In this document: piece by piece, positions 15,852 through 24,274 of the stretch
Layout of the letters: every line of letters starts with the position of its first letter
Numbering within the stretch: the stretch's first letter is position 1
Assembly: GCF_008329705.1 (NCBI RefSeq)
Contig: NZ_VTSX01000030.1
Span: 1-50,130, forward strand
Length of the DNA: 50,130 bases
Direction: 5' to 3'
Source of the DNA: Chryseobacterium sp. SN22
Lineage (GTDB): Bacteria > Bacteroidota > Bacteroidia > Flavobacteriales > Weeksellaceae
The notes under the pieces: model-generated
Seen by the model: only the letters and a program-made list of their open reading frames with translations
Told to the model about the DNA's origin: nothing
The model's database searches: none
Translations under genes and position numbers: made by a program

Positions 15852-16985
15852 ATGTCAGAAATTTCAGTTATTGAAGTAAAAAGTGCTGATCAGCTCAAAC
15901 AGTTTGTAAGATTTCCGATGGATCTGTATAAAAACAATCCGTATTATGTCCCTTCCTTTGTGAATGAAGAAATCAACATCTGGAATCCGGCGGAAAATCC
16001 GGCACTGGAATATTCGGAGGCCCGGCAGTTTTTAGCCTATAAAGACGGTCAGCCTGCCGGCAGGATTGCAGTGATGATCAACCACAAGGAAGAACGTGAA
16101 CTAGGGATCAGAAAAGTGCGTTTCGGGTGGATTGATTTTATTGATGACGAAAATGTCTCCCGGGCGCTGATTCAGAAAGCCATCGATTACGCCAGGGAAA
16201 AGAACATCGCGAAAATTGAAGGACCGATGGGTTTTACCAATCTCGATAAAGCCGGGATGCTGACGATGGGCTTTGACAAGCTGGCCACCATGATCGGCAT
16301 TTACAATCATGCTTATTACCCGCAACATCTGGAAAAACTGGGCCTGACGAAAGAAAAGGAATGGGTGGAATTTGAGCTGGAGTTCCCGAAAGTACTGCCG
16401 GACAAAATCCACAAGTTCAACGAACTGATTTCCCAAAAATATAAACTGAAGGTTCTGGAATTCAAATCGAAAGAAGAAATCATTGAATATGTGGATCCGA
16501 TGTTCGACCTTCTGGACGAAACATACAAACATCTATCGACTTACACTCCCATCTCAGACGAGCAGCGTAAAACCTATAAGGAGAAATATTTTAAACTGAT
16601 CGACAAAGATTATATCGTCTGTGTGGCCGACGATACCGACCAACTGGTTGCGTTTGCCATCACCATGCCTTCGTATTCCAGGGCGTTGCAGAAATCCAAA
16701 GGAAAACTGCTGCCTTTCGGATGGTGGCATTTCCTGAGAGCCGGAAAGAAAAACGACCGCGCCAACTTTTACCTGATCGGCATCCATCCGGATTACCAGA
16801 GAAGGGGCGTCACTTCCATCATCTTTAAGGAAATCTGGAAGCTCTTCCGTAAAAAAGGAGTAAAATACCTGGAGACCAACCCTGAACTGGAAGAAAACAA
16901 AAGCGTCCAGCTTTTATGGCAGGATTATGGCCCGGTGAACCATAAAAGAAGGAGAACGTACGCGATGGAGATAAGTAATAGTTAA
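15852..16985 (+). CDS. GNAT-fold N-acetyltransferase-like protein
   Basis: A 377-residue cytoplasmic protein. The N-terminal half (about 1-200) includes VRFPMDLYKNNPYYVPSF and IEGPMGFTNLDKAGML, and the C-terminal half has a GNAT acetyl-CoA motif, IGIHPDYQRRGVTSIIFKEI, at about 315-335, followed by a strand and YLETNPELEENKSVQLL. The family is widespread in Bacteroidetes but its acyl acceptor is unknown. It appears to be a single gene, divergent from the zinc peptidase and followed by a small membrane protein gene about 90 bp downstream. Confidence 0.8.
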   Translation: MSEISVIEVKSADQLKQFVRFPMDLYKNNPYYVPSFVNEEINIWNPAENPALEYSEARQFLAYKDGQPAGRIAVMINHKEERELGIRKVRFGWIDFIDDENVSRALIQKAIDYAREKNIAKIEGPMGFTNLDKAGMLTMGFDKLATMIGIYNHAYYPQHLEKLGLTKEKEWVEFELEFPKVLPDKIHKFNELISQKYKLKVLEFKSKEEIIEYVDPMFDLLDETYKHLSTYTPISDEQRKTYKEKYFKLIDKDYIVCVADDTDQLVAFAITMPSYSRALQKSKGKLLPFGWWHFLRAGKKNDRANFYLIGIHPDYQRRGVTSIIFKEIWKLFRKKGVKYLETNPELEENKSVQLLWQDYGPVNHKRRRTYAMEISNS

Positions 16986-17077
16986 ATTGATGAATTCCTA
17001 TTTTTTGGTACCGGACACTCTAAAACCTTCATATCTTCATACCCTAACATTCTAAAACACAATAAAAAAAACAACAC

Positions 17078-17254
17078 ATGAAACCACAGCTTATCATTTT
17101 CGGTGTTTTAGTGGCCGGATATATTTCGTACAATCTTTTTTTCCGGATTGCTGACGAACGTACCAATACCGTTGTTAATATCTTATTTGCAAGCGTTATC
17201 TTCGCTTATATCGCTTTTATGGCCTTCTCGCTTCTTAAAAAGATGAAGAAATAG
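17078..17254 (+). CDS. Small two-helix membrane protein
   Basis: A 58-residue reading frame from ATG 17078 to TAG 17254, preceded by an A-rich leader. It begins MKPQLIIFGVLVAGYISYN (first helix), crosses a short polar loop with RIADERTN, and has a second helix (VVNILFASVIFAYIAFMAF) before the basic tail LLKKMKK. Base use in third positions looks like coding DNA. No family is recognised. Small two-helix proteins of this kind are frequent and poorly annotated in flavobacteria. Confidence 0.65.
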   Translation: MKPQLIIFGVLVAGYISYNLFFRIADERTNTVVNILFASVIFAYIAFMAFSLLKKMKK

Positions 17255-17318
17255 CTGATTTCCGCTTTAAAAATCACCATTCTATGAATAAATTCCTATT
17301 TTTACGGAAATCTATTCC

Positions 17319-18362
17319 ATGAACAAACTATTGAAGAGCCTTTCACTTGTAATTTTACTTTTTTCAATTCAGACCACTGCTCAGGATTTTTTCGTTAATA
17401 CCATTGATTTCGGACCCGGAATTCCGCCTTCCGATAATGTATACAGAATGAATGTTCTAAACGCTTCTGAAACTGTGGAGAGTTTCTGTCTTCCAACCGG
17501 GGTAATAGATGCAGGATATACGGACATTGCCGTCGATAAGCTCAGCAATTTCTATTATGTAACCAGTACGGGACTCCTCTACCGGTATAATAAGCAGGAA
17601 GGTGCCTGCGAGTTTCTCGGGGATTTTTCTACCGGTGATATCAACTCACTTGTGGCAGACTCGGAAAATAATTTATACGCCATCGGAACCGAAGGAATTT
17701 TATATAAATATGATGTCATTGCGGCCGCATTTTCCGTTATGGGCAATGTTCAGGGAGTTACCGCGGGAGGAGACCTTTTCTTTTATGAAAGCAGATTGTT
17801 TCTCACAATCACCACAGGAATACTCGAGATCAATATGACAGATCCTTCCCAAAGCTGTCCGTTCATAAATACCGGTTCGCAGTATCCCAGTCTGTACGCA
17901 GCTTTTTCCATTAACTACGGAACGTATTCCAAAGCGTACATCACCAGCCTGGCCGGACAAAATTCATTGCTTTACGAGGTAGATATGGTCAATAAGCAGA
18001 TCGGAGATCCCATCAGAATGTACAACCACCGGATTTACGGGGCTGCTACAGCATACAGCCTGACTTCCGGGAATGCGAGCTGTTCCCCTGTTTTAAGCAC
18101 CGTCGAAACCGTGAGCAACCACCGGTACTTCGATGTAATCAATCCATCCGGCAGTGCCATTGCTATTAAAACCGATATCGGTATTCATGAGGTAACGTCT
18201 ATCCGTCTTTATGATCTTACGGGAAGAATGATCAGGGATTTCCCAGGTCAGAATCATTTGCAGTATCTCGACATCAGCGGTGTCTTTCCCGGAAATTATT
18301 TATTGACACTGACTACAAAAAAAGGAGAAATCTACACTAAAAAAATAATTGTCAAAAGCTAA
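17319..18362 (+). CDS. T9SS type A sorting-domain protein, probable beta-propeller
   Basis: A 347-residue secreted protein. A signal peptide (about 1-21, ending in TTAQ) is followed by repeats of roughly 40 residues with FYYVTSTGLLYRYNK, NLYAIGTEGILYKYD and RLFLTITTGILEIN patterns, typical of beta-propeller blades. The last 75 residues are a T9SS type A sorting domain (IRLYDLTGRMIRDF, GNYLLTLTT, KIIVKS) directing export and surface attachment. The ligand or partner is unknown. It ends about 115 bp before the complex I operon and shows no tie to it. Confidence 0.82.
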   Translation: MNKLLKSLSLVILLFSIQTTAQDFFVNTIDFGPGIPPSDNVYRMNVLNASETVESFCLPTGVIDAGYTDIAVDKLSNFYYVTSTGLLYRYNKQEGACEFLGDFSTGDINSLVADSENNLYAIGTEGILYKYDVIAAAFSVMGNVQGVTAGGDLFFYESRLFLTITTGILEINMTDPSQSCPFINTGSQYPSLYAAFSINYGTYSKAYITSLAGQNSLLYEVDMVNKQIGDPIRMYNHRIYGAATAYSLTSGNASCSPVLSTVETVSNHRYFDVINPSGSAIAIKTDIGIHEVTSIRLYDLTGRMIRDFPGQNHLQYLDISGVFPGNYLLTLTTKKGEIYTKKIIVKS

Positions 18363-18446
18363 TTTTTATTGATTCTAAATTACCGGTTTGACGGATTTTA
18401 ATTCCACTTTTAACCTCATAAATTTCATGCTTTCTTGTTTATTCGC

Positions 18447-18454
18447 TAAATTTG
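18447..18454 (+). promoter_or_regulatory. Likely -7 motif of the nuo operon
   Basis: TAAATTTG, followed by GCA exactly as before rbfA, lies 24 bp before the nuoA start. A TTTC 20 bp upstream (18423-18426) may serve as an imperfect -33. Confidence 0.45.
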
Positions 18455-18477
18455 CAAATTGAGATAATAATGCAAAA

Positions 18478-18849
18478 ATGAATTTACCTGAAAGTTATAT
18501 TCCAATCCTTTTACAGGCGGGCGTTGCGATAGGTTTCGTAGCGATTTCCCTGCTTGGAGCACATTTTTTAGGCCCGAAACAGAAAAAAGGAGATTCTGTG
18601 AAAAACCAGAGCTGGGAATGTGGAGTCCCGGTAGAAGGAAATGCAAGAACGCCGTTTTCCATCAAATACTTTTTAACTGCGGTACTGTTCGTATTATTCG
18701 ATATTGAAATCGTATTTTTTTATCCGTATGCCGTTAACTTCAGAGAGTTCGGTATGGAAGGCTTCCTGGCGGTACTTACCTTTGTCGCAATCTTCTTCAT
18801 GGCATTTTTCTATGTCTGGAAAAGAGGCGCGTTGGATTGGGATAAGTAA
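18478..18849 (+). CDS. nuoA: NADH-quinone oxidoreductase subunit A
   Basis: A 123-residue three-helix membrane subunit that begins the operon. Helices are at about 6-28, 63-85 and 92-115. The conserved loop shows KNQSWECGVPVEGNAR, with the ubiquitous cysteine of the quinone-access loop, and FFYPYAVNF. NuoA packs against NuoH, J and K at the quinone site entrance. It starts the 14-subunit cluster that transfers electrons from NADH to menaquinone while pumping ions. Confidence 0.95.
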   Translation: MNLPESYIPILLQAGVAIGFVAISLLGAHFLGPKQKKGDSVKNQSWECGVPVEGNARTPFSIKYFLTAVLFVLFDIEIVFFYPYAVNFREFGMEGFLAVLTFVAIFFMAFFYVWKRGALDWDK

Positions 18850-18951
18850 AGGAATAGAAATTTTAAATGACTGTTTTAGATAAGACAACTGAGGTTTGAA
18901 ACTAACATTAACACTCATTTGTAATCTAAATTAAAATCTTAAATCAATCAA

Positions 18952-19512
18952 ATGTCAGATAACAAACCAGTAATAAGAACAGATGCACCGGCTCCGGAAG
19001 GATTTGAAGGAGAAGGGTTTTTCGCAACGAAACTGAGCAGTGTCATCGGAATGGCCAGAAAATTTTCTCTATGGCCGCTGCCCTTTGCCACTTCTTGCTG
19101 TGGTATCGAGTTTATGGCTACCCTGAACCCGACGTATGACGCATCAAGATTCGGGATGGAAAGAAACTCTTTCTCCCCGAGACAGGCAGATTTACTGATG
19201 GTCTGCGGAACCATATCCAAAAAATTAGGGCCGGTCCTGAAAGAAGTATACACCCAGATGGCTGAGCCGAAATGGGTAGTTGCCGTAGGTGCCTGTGCAT
19301 GCAGCGGTGGTATTTTTGACACGTATTCCGTATTGCAGGGAATCGATAAAATAATTCCGGTAGACGTTTACGTTCCGGGATGCCCTCCGAGACCTGAGCA
19401 GATCATCGAAGGAGTAATGCAGGTTCAGGCCCTTGCGGAAAGCGAAAGCATCAGAAGAAGAGATACGCCTGAATACCAGAAATTATTAGATTCTTACAAC
19501 ATTAGCAACTAA
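18952..19512 (+). CDS. nuoB: NADH-quinone oxidoreductase subunit B
   Basis: A 186-residue peripheral subunit holding the N2 4Fe-4S cluster, the last before quinone. Ligands are visible in TSCCGIEFMA (the tandem cysteines), GACACSGG and VPGCPPRPE. The N-terminus is short and there is a polar C-terminal tail (RRRDTPEYQKLL). A spacer of about 100 bp after nuoA carries no clear signal. The start at ATG 18952 is followed six bases after its stop by nuoC, so the pair is tightly coupled. Confidence 0.96.
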   Translation: MSDNKPVIRTDAPAPEGFEGEGFFATKLSSVIGMARKFSLWPLPFATSCCGIEFMATLNPTYDASRFGMERNSFSPRQADLLMVCGTISKKLGPVLKEVYTQMAEPKWVVAVGACACSGGIFDTYSVLQGIDKIIPVDVYVPGCPPRPEQIIEGVMQVQALAESESIRRRDTPEYQKLLDSYNISN

Positions 19513-19518
19513 CGGAAA

Positions 19519-20013
19519 ATGACCAACGAATTTGTATTAGAAGCCATCACCAGAGAATTTCCGGAATCCGTTATTGCAAGCTCGGAACCGTACGGGATGC
19601 TGACCGTTGAGGTAAAAAAAGACGATATTAAAAAAATCATCCATTACCTGAAGGATTCCTCTCTGGAAATCAATTTCCTCACGGATGTATGCGGAATCCA
19701 TTACCCGGAATTTCCGGACAAGGAAATCGGAGTGGTATACCACCTGCAGAATATGATGGCCAACTTCAGGCTGCGCCTGAAAATCTTTATGACCAGAGAA
19801 AACATTGAAGTGGATTCTCTGGTAGATCTGTATGCAGGCGCCAACTGGATGGAACGGGAAACCTATGATTTCTTCGGAATTAAATTCAAGGGACATCCGG
19901 ATCTCAGACCAATCCTGAATATGGAAGACCTGGGCTACCACCCGATGCTGAAGGAATATCGTCTGGAAGACGGCACCAGGACCGATAAGAACGATGATAT
20001 GTTCGGAAGATAA
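19519..20013 (+). CDS. nuoC: NADH-quinone oxidoreductase subunit C
   Basis: A 164-residue soluble subunit of the hydrophilic arm. The family signature at the C-terminal side, ANWMERETYDFFGIKFKGHPDLR, is clear, and the protein ends just after YRLEDGTRT. NuoC is separate from NuoD here, unlike the fused NuoCD of enterobacteria, as is usual in Bacteroidetes. It sits between nuoB and a 67-bp AT-rich spacer that leads to nuoD. Confidence 0.95.
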   Translation: MTNEFVLEAITREFPESVIASSEPYGMLTVEVKKDDIKKIIHYLKDSSLEINFLTDVCGIHYPEFPDKEIGVVYHLQNMMANFRLRLKIFMTRENIEVDSLVDLYAGANWMERETYDFFGIKFKGHPDLRPILNMEDLGYHPMLKEYRLEDGTRTDKNDDMFGR

Positions 20014-20019
20014 AAATAT

Positions 20020-20078
20020 AAATGATTAATGATGATTGATCAATAATCAATTATCACTTATCGATTATCAATTATATA
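20020..20078. repeat. Low-complexity word repeat between nuoC and nuoD
   Basis: The spacer consists largely of variants of AATCAATTATC (for example ATCAATAATCAATTATCAC and TCGATTATCAATTAT), unlike the surrounding coding DNA. Confidence 0.55.
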
Positions 20079-20080
20079 TT

Positions 20081-21304
20081 ATGAAAGATAACTCATTATC
20101 TAATATACTCAACCAATACGAAAGTAAGGAACAGATTGACGGACAACTGTATACCCTCAATCTAGGACCTACCCACCCTGCTACCCACGGGATCTTCCAG
20201 AATATCTTGACGATGGACGGAGAAAGGATTCTTCACGCGGAACAGACAGTGGGCTATATCCACCGGGCATTTGAGAAAATTTCCGAAAGAAGGAACTATT
20301 CCCAGATTACCACCCTTACCGACCGTATGAATTACTGTTCTGCGCCGATCAATAACTTGGGCTGGCACATGACGGTTGAAAAACTGATCGGGGTAGAAGT
20401 TCCGAAGCGTGTAGATTATATGCGTGTTATTTTAATGGAGCTGGCCAGGATCGGTGACCACCTGATCTGTAACGGGGTAACCGGGATGGACTCAGGAGCT
20501 ATTACGGGACTTACCTATATGTTCATCGAAAGAGAACGTATTTATGATATGTACGAGCAGATCTGCGGAGCAAGGATGACCACCAATATGGGAAGAATCG
20601 GCGGTTTTGAAAGAGATTTCACCCCGAAATTCCATGAGTTGCTTAAGGATTTCCTTAAAACCTTCCCGCCAAGATTCAAGGAATTCTGTACTTTACTGGA
20701 AAGAAACAGGATTTTCATGGACCGGACCATCGGAGCTGGAGGCATTTCTGCCGAAAGAGCCTTAAGCTATGGTTTTACAGGTCCGAACCTTCGTGCGACC
20801 GGCGTTGATTATGACGTAAGAGTAGCGCAGCCTTATTCTTCTTACCAGGATTTCGATTTCATTATCCCTGTGGGAACCTCAGGAGATACTTACGACCGTT
20901 TCATGGTCCGTCAGCAGGAAATCTGGGAATCGATCAAAATCATTAAGCAAGCTTACGAAAACCTTCCTGAAGGTCCGTTCCATGCGGATGTTCCGGATTT
21001 CTACCTTCCTGAAAAGGCAGATGTTTACAAGAAGATGGAAGCATTAATCTACCACTTCAAAATCGTAATGGGCGAAACGGATGTTCCGAAAGGAGAAGTT
21101 TACCATGCCGTAGAAGGAGGAAACGGGGAATTAGGATTCTATTTGGTAAGTGACGGTGGAAGAAGCCCTTACCGACTGCACTTCAGAAGGCCTTGTTTCA
21201 TCTATTACCAGGCTTATCCGGAGATGATTACAGGTTCTGTGATTTCCGACGCGATCGTTACCATGTGTAGTATGAACATTATTGCGGGAGAATTAGACGC
21301 ATAA
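20081..21304 (+). CDS. nuoD: NADH-quinone oxidoreductase subunit D
   Basis: A 407-residue subunit homologous to the large subunit of NiFe hydrogenases; it forms the quinone-binding cavity with NuoB. The start is ATG 20081; the longer frame from 20036 would read the word-repeat spacer. Motifs include LGPTHPATHGI with the quinone-site histidines, VGYIHRAFEKISERRNY, RIGDHLICNG, and the C-terminal PEMITGSVISDAI with the aspartate. The catalytic nickel ligands of hydrogenases are absent, as expected. Confidence 0.96.
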   Translation: MKDNSLSNILNQYESKEQIDGQLYTLNLGPTHPATHGIFQNILTMDGERILHAEQTVGYIHRAFEKISERRNYSQITTLTDRMNYCSAPINNLGWHMTVEKLIGVEVPKRVDYMRVILMELARIGDHLICNGVTGMDSGAITGLTYMFIERERIYDMYEQICGARMTTNMGRIGGFERDFTPKFHELLKDFLKTFPPRFKEFCTLLERNRIFMDRTIGAGGISAERALSYGFTGPNLRATGVDYDVRVAQPYSSYQDFDFIIPVGTSGDTYDRFMVRQQEIWESIKIIKQAYENLPEGPFHADVPDFYLPEKADVYKKMEALIYHFKIVMGETDVPKGEVYHAVEGGNGELGFYLVSDGGRSPYRLHFRRPCFIYYQAYPEMITGSVISDAIVTMCSMNIIAGELDA

Positions 21305-21307
21305 AAC

Positions 21308-21400
21308 GGTAAAAAGTATAAGGTGGTAAGGTACCATGTACTTGGAAAATATAAACAGATAATAATACTTTGTACTTTGTACAATGTACATTTTACAACA
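21308..21400. repeat. Low-complexity word repeat between nuoD and nuoE
   Basis: About 100 bp holding repeated TACTTTGTAC and TGTACAATGTACA words with partial dyad symmetry, after a GT-rich stretch (AAGGTGGTAAGGTACCATG). Similar in nature to, but different in sequence from, the nuoC-nuoD spacer. Confidence 0.55.
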
Positions 21401-21407
21401 AAATAAA

Positions 21408-21917
21408 ATGAGCGAAACAATAGCTTTTAAACCGGAAAGTTTAGCACAGGTGCACAAGATGATGGCAAGATATCCTGAGGGAAGACAGAAGTCTGCCCTT
21501 ATCCCTGTACTTCATCTTGCACAGAAAGAATTCGGAGGATGGTTGGATGTTCCCGTAATGGATTATGTTGCGGAATTGCTGAGCATCAAGCCTATCGAAG
21601 TATATGAAGTGGCTACTTTCTACACCATGTTCAATATGAAGCCGGTTGGTAAATATGTGCTGGAAGTATGCAGAACGGGGCCTTGTATGGTTTCGGGAAG
21701 CGAAAAGATCCTGAACCATATCAGGACCAAACTGAACATCAGGGACGGAGAAACTACGGAAGACGGAATGTTTACCTTAAAGCCTGCAGAATGCCTTGGT
21801 GCCTGCGGATATGCTCCGATGATGCAGCTGGGAAAATTCTTTCATGAAAATTTAACGATCGAAAAAGTAGACGAAATCCTGGATCTTTGCAGAGAAGGGC
21901 AGGTTGCTTTGGACTAA
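21408..21917 (+). CDS. nuoE: NADH-quinone oxidoreductase subunit E
   Basis: A 169-residue thioredoxin-like subunit carrying the N1a 2Fe-2S cluster. The four ligands fall in CRTGPCMVSG and AECLGACGYAPM. The start is ATG 21408; a longer frame reads the repeat spacer. NuoE, F and G form the NADH dehydrogenase module. Length and motif spacing are normal. Confidence 0.95.
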   Translation: MSETIAFKPESLAQVHKMMARYPEGRQKSALIPVLHLAQKEFGGWLDVPVMDYVAELLSIKPIEVYEVATFYTMFNMKPVGKYVLEVCRTGPCMVSGSEKILNHIRTKLNIRDGETTEDGMFTLKPAECLGACGYAPMMQLGKFFHENLTIEKVDEILDLCREGQVALD

Positions 21918-21944
21918 TTGAATTTTAAATATCAAATAAATAAG

Positions 21945-21995
21945 AAGCGTACCACCGGAGCCAGAAGCTATCGGCCATTCGCTAAAAGCATATAG
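21945..21995. repeat. Word repeat between nuoE and nuoF
   Basis: Contains AGCTATCGGCC and CGCTAAAAGCATATAG. Related words (GGCTAAGGCATAAGCGAAAA) recur in the spacer before nuoG. Confidence 0.4.
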
Positions 21996-21997
21996 AA

Positions 21998-23356
21998 ATG
22001 AGTAAAAAACTTTTACTTAAAGACGCACATATCGAAGGCATCCGCTACTTTGAAACTTACCGCAAACAGGGAGGTTACACAGCCGCTGAAAAAGCCTTGA
22101 AAATGACACCGGACGAAGTTCTGGAAGAAGTGAAAGCTTCGGGACTTCGCGGACGTGGAGGAGCCGGATTCCCTACCGGAATGAAATGGAGCTTTCTGGC
22201 AAAACCGGAAGGCGTTCCGAGACACCTTGTGGTAAATGCCGACGAATCGGAGCCCGGGACTTTCAAAGACCGGTACCTGATGGAATTCCTTCCTCACTTA
22301 CTGATCGAAGGGATGCTGATTTCATCTTACTGTTTAGGTTCCAACACTTCATACATCTACATCCGTGGAGAATATTCATGGATTCCCGATATTCTGGAAG
22401 AAGCAATTGAAGAAGCCAAAGCAGCCGGATTTTTAGGTAAAAATATATTGGGAACAGGTTTCGATCTTGAAATCTATGTTCAGAGAGGTGCCGGCGCCTA
22501 CATCTGTGGTGAAGAAACGGCATTGCTCGAATCCCTTGAAGGAAAAAGAGGAAACCCGAGACTGAAACCGCCGTTCCCGGCCGTGAAAGGACTTTGGGAA
22601 AGACCTACCGTAGTCAACAACGTGGAATCGATCGCAGCGATCGTTCCGATCATCGATATTACCGGAGCGGAATATGCCAAAATCGGCGTAGGAAGATCTA
22701 CCGGAACCAAACTGATTTCAGCCTGCGGAAACATCAACAAGCCGGGCGTTTATGAAATCGACATGACGATTACCGTTGAAGAATTCATTTACTCCGACGA
22801 ATACTGCGGCGGAATCAAGGACGGAAAAAGACTGAAAGCCTGTATTCCGGGCGGAAGCTCCGTTCCGATCGTTCCTGCCAATTTATTACTGAAAACCGTA
22901 AACGGAGAACCGCGGTACATGAACTATGAATCTTTGGCTGACGGTGGTTTTGCTACCGGAACCATGATGGGTTCAGGAGGTTTTATCGTGCTGGATGAAG
23001 ACCAGTGCGTGGTAGAGCATACCATGACCCTGGCAAGATTCTACAACCACGAAAGCTGCGGACAGTGTACGCCCTGCCGTGAAGGTACGGGATGGATGTA
23101 TAAGATTTTAAAGAAAATCGAAAAAGGAGAAGGGAAAATGGAAGACATCGATCTGCTTTGGGACATCCAGAGAAAGATCGAAGGAAATACGATCTGCCCG
23201 TTGGGTGATGCTGCGGCATGGCCGGTAGCAGCAGCAATCCGTCATTTCAGAGACGAATTTGAATGGCACGTGAAAAACCCTGAATTGTGTAAAACACAGA
23301 ATTACGGACTGGCTCATTATGCAGATCCAATTCCTGTCGTTGAGAAGAATGCTTAG
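21998..23356 (+). CDS. nuoF: NADH-quinone oxidoreductase subunit F
   Basis: A 452-residue subunit that binds NADH, FMN and the N3 4Fe-4S cluster. Nucleotide and flavin motifs are GLRGRGGAGFPTGMKW and GAYICGEETALLESLEG; the cluster ligands lie in ESCGQCTPCREGTGW and NTICPLGDAAAWP. It is the electron input of complex I. It is followed with only one base between by a gene for an exported protein that is not part of the canonical complex. Confidence 0.96.
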   Translation: MSKKLLLKDAHIEGIRYFETYRKQGGYTAAEKALKMTPDEVLEEVKASGLRGRGGAGFPTGMKWSFLAKPEGVPRHLVVNADESEPGTFKDRYLMEFLPHLLIEGMLISSYCLGSNTSYIYIRGEYSWIPDILEEAIEEAKAAGFLGKNILGTGFDLEIYVQRGAGAYICGEETALLESLEGKRGNPRLKPPFPAVKGLWERPTVVNNVESIAAIVPIIDITGAEYAKIGVGRSTGTKLISACGNINKPGVYEIDMTITVEEFIYSDEYCGGIKDGKRLKACIPGGSSVPIVPANLLLKTVNGEPRYMNYESLADGGFATGTMMGSGGFIVLDEDQCVVEHTMTLARFYNHESCGQCTPCREGTGWMYKILKKIEKGEGKMEDIDLLWDIQRKIEGNTICPLGDAAAWPVAAAIRHFRDEFEWHVKNPELCKTQNYGLAHYADPIPVVEKNA

Positions 23357-23357
23357 G

Positions 23358-24233
23358 ATGAAAAATTTAATGCTGGCAGGGTTAATGATGTCGGGTTTTG
23401 TCTTTGGACAGGTGCAGAAGGACACATTACGGGAGAGACTCCTGGATTATCAGGAAATGAATGTGAAAAAGGAAAAGCCAATGCCTTTGACTAAAAAAGG
23501 TCAGGTCTTCGCTTTCTTCGGATGGAACAGAGGCGCTTTCAGCAACTCGGATATTCACTTCACCGGAAACGGTTATGATTTTCAACTCAACAATGTATCG
23601 GCGAGAGACAGACCTACGAAACTTGGAATTGTATATATTGATCCGTCATGGTTTACCGTAGTTCAGTATAATTTCAGGGCAGGTTATTTTATTAAAGATA
23701 ATTTAGCTTTGGTTTTAGGAATCGATCACATGAAATATGTAATGAACCAAAACCAGACCGTTGATTTTTCAGGAACAATTTCCGACCCGAAATATGCATC
23801 AATGGTTCAGAACGGACAGGTGAATTTATCAGATGAGCAGTTCCTTACCTTTGAACATACAGATGGTCTCAATTATGAAAATTTAGGCCTTGAAAAATAT
23901 AAAAATCTTGTTCACAAGAAAAATGTAGACCTGGTATGGTCTTACGGAGCCGGTCTCGGTTTCATGTTTCCGAAAAGTAATGTGAAGCTTTTTGGCAATG
24001 AAAGAAGTGACCGCTTCCATGTAGCCGGTTTGGGAACTGATCTGAGATCGAGCTTAAACCTGGTTTTCTGGAACCACTGGATGATCAGGGCAGAAGCCAA
24101 AGCCGGATACATCAACATGTGGGACATTAAAACCACGTTGAACAACAGACCGGATAAAGCCCGTCAGGATTTTGTTTTCGGACAGGTGCTGGCAGGAATC
24201 GGATATACATTCAATACAAAAAAGTATAATTAA
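23358..24233 (+). CDS. Exported protein between nuoF and nuoG, probable outer-membrane beta-barrel
   Basis: A 291-residue protein starting at ATG 23358, one base after the nuoF stop; upstream ATGs lie inside nuoF. It has a signal peptide (MKNLMLAGLMMSGFVFGQ) and alternating aromatic strands such as GYFIKDNLALVLGIDHMKY, YGAGLGFMFPK and GYTFNTKKYN, ending in an aromatic-rich strand, as small outer-membrane barrels do. No catalytic motif is visible. Insertion in the nuo operon implies cotranscription, but a link to complex I is unknown. The start context shows no separate promoter. Confidence 0.7.
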   Translation: MKNLMLAGLMMSGFVFGQVQKDTLRERLLDYQEMNVKKEKPMPLTKKGQVFAFFGWNRGAFSNSDIHFTGNGYDFQLNNVSARDRPTKLGIVYIDPSWFTVVQYNFRAGYFIKDNLALVLGIDHMKYVMNQNQTVDFSGTISDPKYASMVQNGQVNLSDEQFLTFEHTDGLNYENLGLEKYKNLVHKKNVDLVWSYGAGLGFMFPKSNVKLFGNERSDRFHVAGLGTDLRSSLNLVFWNHWMIRAEAKAGYINMWDIKTTLNNRPDKARQDFVFGQVLAGIGYTFNTKKYN

Positions 24234-24239
24234 ACAGAG

Positions 24240-24270
24240 CTTAATGGCTAAGGCATAAGCGAAAAGCATA
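24240..24270. repeat. Word repeat before nuoG
   Basis: Words GGCTAAGGCATAAGCG and AAAAGCATAG resemble those in the nuoE-nuoF spacer. The ribosome-binding site for nuoG would have to lie in it. Confidence 0.4.
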
Positions 24271-24274
24271 GAAT

